From NCBI RefSeq assembly GCF_000735365.1, contig NZ_JMPL01000005.1, forward strand, positions 51,380 through 115,379: DNA of 64,000 bases, written 5' to 3'. The number at the start of each line of letters is the position of its first letter. Within the stretch, counting starts at the first letter, position 1. Source of the DNA: Kluyvera ascorbata ATCC 33433 (GTDB lineage Bacteria > Pseudomonadota > Gammaproteobacteria > Enterobacterales > Enterobacteriaceae). The notes under the pieces were generated by a model, which saw only the letters and a list, made by a program, of their open reading frames with translations, did not search any database and was not told where the DNA came from. Position numbers and translations under genes: made by a program. This document shows, one piece after another, positions 61,290-64,000 of this stretch.

Positions 61290-61314
61290 CCCCTCTCCCC
61301 ATAGGGGAGAGGGG
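61290..61314. repeat. CCCCTCTCCCC hairpin repeat, copy 2
   Basis: CCCCTCTCCCC, 3-base loop, GGGGAGAGGGG: an 11-bp perfect stem in the phnD-phnE gap. It resembles the copy at 58187-58210. Inside an operon it may protect the abundant phnD message or reduce phnE expression. Confidence 0.7.
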
Positions 61315-61338
61315 ACTCAGGAAACCCGGAGACCAACC

Positions 61339-62121
61339 ATGCAACACACCATCACCGTTCCCCCGCCCAAGCGCAGTTGGTTTTCGCTTATCAGCTGGGC
61401 CATTCTGCTGGCGGTGCTTGTCGTCTCCTGGAAAGGGGCGGAAATGAACCCGGTCACGCTGTTCAAAGACGCGGGCAACATGGCAACCTTCGCCGCCGAC
61501 TTCTTCCCGCCGGACTTTAGCCTGTGGCAGGACTACCTCAAAGAGATGGCCGTCACCCTGCAAATCGCCGTCTGGGGCACCGCGCTGGCGGTCGTACTCT
61601 CCATTCCCTGCGGCCTGATGAGCGCCGAAAACCTGGTGCCGTGGTGTGTTTACCAACCGATGCGTCGCCTGATGGACGCCTGCCGCGCCATCAACGAAAT
61701 GGTTTTCGCCATGCTGTTCGTTGTCGCCGTCGGCTTAGGTCCGTTTGCCGGGGTGCTGGCGCTATTTATTCATACCACCGGCGTGCTCTCCAAGCTGCTT
61801 TCCGAAGCGGTGGAAGCCATTGAACCCGGCCCGGTTGAAGGCATTCGCGCCACCGGCGCTAACAAAATCGAAGAGATCCTCTACGGCGTCCTGCCGCAGG
61901 TCATGCCGCTCTTAATCTCCTACTCGCTCTACCGCTTCGAGTCCAACGTCCGCTCCGCCACGGTAGTCGGGATGGTTGGCGCAGGCGGCATCGGCGTGAC
62001 GCTGTGGGAGGCGATTCGCGGTTTCCAGTTCCAGCAAACCTGCGCACTGATGGTGCTTATCATCATCACCGTTAGCCTGCTGGATTTCCTCTCTCAGCGT
62101 TTGCGTAAGCACTTCATCTGA
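61339..62121 (+). CDS. phnE: Phosphonate ABC transporter permease PhnE, intact
   Basis: A 260-residue inner-membrane permease with about six membrane segments and the ABC-permease EAA loop ([32 protein letters not shown] near residues 155-187). In E. coli K-12 this gene is inactivated by an 8-bp duplication; here the frame is unbroken, so phosphonate uptake should work. GGAGACCAACC precedes the ATG. Confidence 0.94.
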   Translation: MQHTITVPPPKRSWFSLISWAILLAVLVVSWKGAEMNPVTLFKDAGNMATFAADFFPPDFSLWQDYLKEMAVTLQIAVWGTALAVVLSIPCGLMSAENLVPWCVYQPMRRLMDACRAINEMVFAMLFVVAVGLGPFAGVLALFIHTTGVLSKLLSEAVEAIEPGPVEGIRATGANKIEEILYGVLPQVMPLLISYSLYRFESNVRSATVVGMVGAGGIGVTLWEAIRGFQFQQTCALMVLIIITVSLLDFLSQRLRKHFI

Positions 62122-62141
62122 TTAGCGAGGTTTTGTTGACT

Positions 62142-62867
62142 ATGCACCTGTCTACACATCCGACCAGTTATCCGACGCGTTATCAAGAGATTGCCGCTCG
62201 CCTGGAGCAAGAGCTGCGTCAGAACTACCGCTGCGGCGACTATTTGCCCGCCGAGCACCAGCTCGCGGCGCGCTTTGAAGTGAACCGTCACACCCTGCGC
62301 CGCGCCATCGACCAACTGGTGGAAAAAGGCTGGGTTCAGCGCCGCCAGGGGATTGGCGTGCTGGTGCTGATGCGCCCGTTCGACTACCCGCTGAACGCTC
62401 AGGCGCGCTTTAGCCAGAACCTGCTCGACCAGGGCAGCCACCCCACCAGCGAAAAGCTGCTGTCGGTGCTGCGCCCGGCCTCTGGCCATATCGCCGAAGC
62501 GCTGGGGATAGCCGAAGGCGACAACGTCATTCACCTGCGCACGCTGCGCCGGGTTAACGGCGTGGCGCTGTGCCTTATCGATCACTACTTTGCCGACCTG
62601 CAGCTCTGGCCTACGTTGCAAAGCTTCAGCAGCGGTTCGCTGCATGACTTCCTGCGTGAGCAAACCGGCATTGCGCTCAAACGCAGCCAGACCCGCATCA
62701 GCGCGCGCCGGGCGCAGGCCAAAGAGAGCCAGCGCTTAGAAATCCCCAACATGGCACCCCTGCTGTGCGTGCGCACCCTGAACCATCGTGAAGGCGATGA
62801 CCAGGCGATGGAGTACTCCGTCAGCCTGACCCGCGCCGACATGATCGAATTTATTATGGAGCACTGA
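62142..62867 (+). CDS. phnF: GntR/HutC-type regulator PhnF
   Basis: A 241-residue regulator. A winged helix-turn-helix (residues about 15-75, with YLPAEHQLAARFEVNRHTLRRAIDQL) is followed by a UTRA effector domain. The ATG at 62142 gives the family start MHLSTHPTSYPTRYQEIA; a TTG three codons upstream is possible. It lies within the operon, and its stop touches the phnG start. Confidence 0.94.
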   Translation: MHLSTHPTSYPTRYQEIAARLEQELRQNYRCGDYLPAEHQLAARFEVNRHTLRRAIDQLVEKGWVQRRQGIGVLVLMRPFDYPLNAQARFSQNLLDQGSHPTSEKLLSVLRPASGHIAEALGIAEGDNVIHLRTLRRVNGVALCLIDHYFADLQLWPTLQSFSSGSLHDFLREQTGIALKRSQTRISARRAQAKESQRLEIPNMAPLLCVRTLNHREGDDQAMEYSVSLTRADMIEFIMEH

Positions 62868-63320
62868 ATGCATCTTGATACCGCGACCCGTCAGCACTGG
62901 ATTTCGGTGCTGTCCCACAGCGACCCCGCCAATCTTGCGGAAAAAATGATCGCGCTGAACATTACCGCCGACTACGAGACGATTCGCGCCCCGGAAACCG
63001 GCCTGGTCCAACTTCAGGGCCGCATGGGCGGCACCGGAGAACGTTTTTTTGCCGGCGATGCCACGCTGACCCGCGCCGCCGTGCGCTTGAGCAACGGCAC
63101 CGTGGGCTACAGCTGGGTGCTGGGGCGCGATAAACCGCACGCCGAGCGCTGCGCGGTGATTGACGCGCTAATGCAGCAACCCACCCATTTTCAAACCTTA
63201 TTAGAAACCCTGATTACCCCGCTGGAAGCCGACCGTACCGCACGCATTGCCGCACGTCAGGCTGAAATCAACGCCAGCCGGGTCGACTTCTTTACTCTGG
63301 TTCGCGGAGATAACGCATGA
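62868..63320 (+). CDS. phnG: C-P lyase subunit PhnG
   Basis: A 150-residue subunit of the carbon-phosphorus lyase core complex (PhnGHIJ). The family start [22 protein letters not shown] and the segment [16 protein letters not shown] are typical. With PhnH and PhnI it transfers the alkylphosphonate to the ribose of ATP. It begins directly after the phnF stop and overlaps phnH by 4 bases. Confidence 0.94.
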   Translation: MHLDTATRQHWISVLSHSDPANLAEKMIALNITADYETIRAPETGLVQLQGRMGGTGERFFAGDATLTRAAVRLSNGTVGYSWVLGRDKPHAERCAVIDALMQQPTHFQTLLETLITPLEADRTARIAARQAEINASRVDFFTLVRGDNA

Positions 63321-63901
63321 CCCTGGAAACCGCTTTTACCCTTCCCGTGCAGGATGCCCAGCACAGCTTTCGTCGCCTGTTAAAAGCCATGAGCGAGCCG
63401 GGCGTGATCGTCGCGCTGCATCAGCTCAAACACGGCTGGCAGCCGCTGAATGTCGCCACCACCAGCGTGCTGCTGACCCTTGCCGACAACGACACGCCGG
63501 TGTGGTTATCCAACGCACTGCACAACGATATCGTCAGCCAGAGTCTGCGTTTTCACACCAACGCGCCGCTGGTTGAGCAGCCGCAGCAGGCGACCTTCGC
63601 GGTGTCGAGCGATACCATCAGCAGCGAGCAGCTAAACGCCCTGTGCGAAGGCAGCGCCGTAGCCCCGGAAACCAGCGCCACGCTGATTGTGCAGGTCTCA
63701 AGCCTCAGCGGCGGTCGCATGCTGCGCCTGACCGGCGCAGGTATTGCCGAAGAACGCATGATCGCCCCGCAGTTACCGAGCTGCATTCTGCATGAACTGA
63801 CCGAACGCCCGCACCCGTTCCCGCTTGGCGTGGATTTAATCCTCACCTGCGGCGAGCGTCTGCTGGCTATTCCGCGCACCACTCACGTCGAGGTTTGCTG
63901 A
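63317..63901 (+). CDS. phnH: C-P lyase subunit PhnH
   Basis: A 194-residue subunit of the C-P lyase core complex. The start [29 protein letters not shown] and the end [27 protein letters not shown] are family-typical. It overlaps phnG by 4 bases and is 1 base before phnI. Confidence 0.94.
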   Translation: MTLETAFTLPVQDAQHSFRRLLKAMSEPGVIVALHQLKHGWQPLNVATTSVLLTLADNDTPVWLSNALHNDIVSQSLRFHTNAPLVEQPQQATFAVSSDTISSEQLNALCEGSAVAPETSATLIVQVSSLSGGRMLRLTGAGIAEERMIAPQLPSCILHELTERPHPFPLGVDLILTCGERLLAIPRTTHVEVC

Positions 63902-63902
63902 T

Positions 63903-64000
63903 ATGTACGTTGCCGTCAAAGGGGGCGAGAAGGCGATAGCCGCCGCCCATGCGCTACAGGAACATCGACGTCGGGGCGATACCGCGCTGCCGGAACTCAG
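63903..64000 (+). CDS. phnI: C-P lyase subunit PhnI (partial, N-terminus)
   Basis: The first 32 codons of phnI, starting MYVAVKGGEKAIAAAHALQE, run off the window. PhnI is the nucleosidase subunit of the C-P lyase core that removes adenine from ATP. The rest of the phn operon should follow. Confidence 0.93.
   Translation, partial: MYVAVKGGEKAIAAAHALQEHRRRGDTALPEL

Overview
The window joins a chromosome of an Enterobacteriaceae bacterium (Enterobacter/Citrobacter/Lelliottia-like; the genus cannot be fixed from sequence alone) to one end of a large integrative and conjugative element (ICE). The junction is at 33726-33774, a 3' fragment of tRNA-Phe followed by the native tRNA terminator. Everything left of it is ICE, nearly all read on the minus strand. 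Everything right of it is chromosome or small accessory DNA. The phosphonate genes, proP and the tRNA-Phe fragment together recall the 93-94 min region of E. coli (phn, proP, pheU).

ICE, read from the junction leftward. First comes a replication and partition block: ParA, a DnaB-type helicase, ParB, a DUF2786 protein, a DUF2857 protein, a small protein, an STY4528-type replication protein, a PFL_4669-type protein, a lipoprotein, topoisomerase III (with a frameshift near its end), an STY4534-type protein and SSB. Two palindrome arrays lie here. One is inside the replication gene (27226-27431). The other is a 36-bp tandem array next to it (26681-26806). A small DUF4160/DUF2442 pair follows. Then comes the SPI-7/PFGI-1-type conjugation operon: PilL, a coiled-coil protein, PFL_4693, a lytic transglycosylase, PFL_4695, an Mrr-like protein, TraD, PFL_4697, RAQPRD, TIGR03758/03745/03750/03746/03749/03752, a TIGR03751 lipoprotein and the TraC ATPase. 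A secreted FxLYD-like protein is inserted on the opposite strand. A terminator at 4409-4432 closes the operon. Beyond it is a foreign-looking methylation module: a ribbon-helix-helix protein, two N6-adenine methyltransferases, and a gene running off the window.

Chromosomal side. A low-GC pair (Hcp with a C-terminal extension, and a DUF1493 protein) sits next to the attachment site. Then follow an internally shortened DUF523 gene; an operon of periplasmic peroxiredoxin, DsbD-like electron transporter, ECF sigma factor and NrsF anti-sigma; and an oxamate-carbamoyltransferase cluster (allH-allF-allG-carbamate kinase plus a Tat-exported amidohydrolase, an ankyrin protein, a DUF1097 membrane protein and a LysR regulator). 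Next is a Lap biofilm locus (lapG, lapD, a small protein, lapE, lapC) in which lapB survives only as remnants and no large adhesin gene is present. The window ends with proP, kdgT, yjdM, yjdN and phnCDEFGH plus the start of phnI.

REP-type palindromes and short GC-rich hairpins are scattered through the chromosomal half, as is usual in enterobacteria. The signals most worth following are the lambda-ori-like palindrome array inside the replication gene, the adjacent 36-bp tandem palindromes, the structured leader before the STY4534/ssb genes, the topB frameshift, and the decayed lapB.
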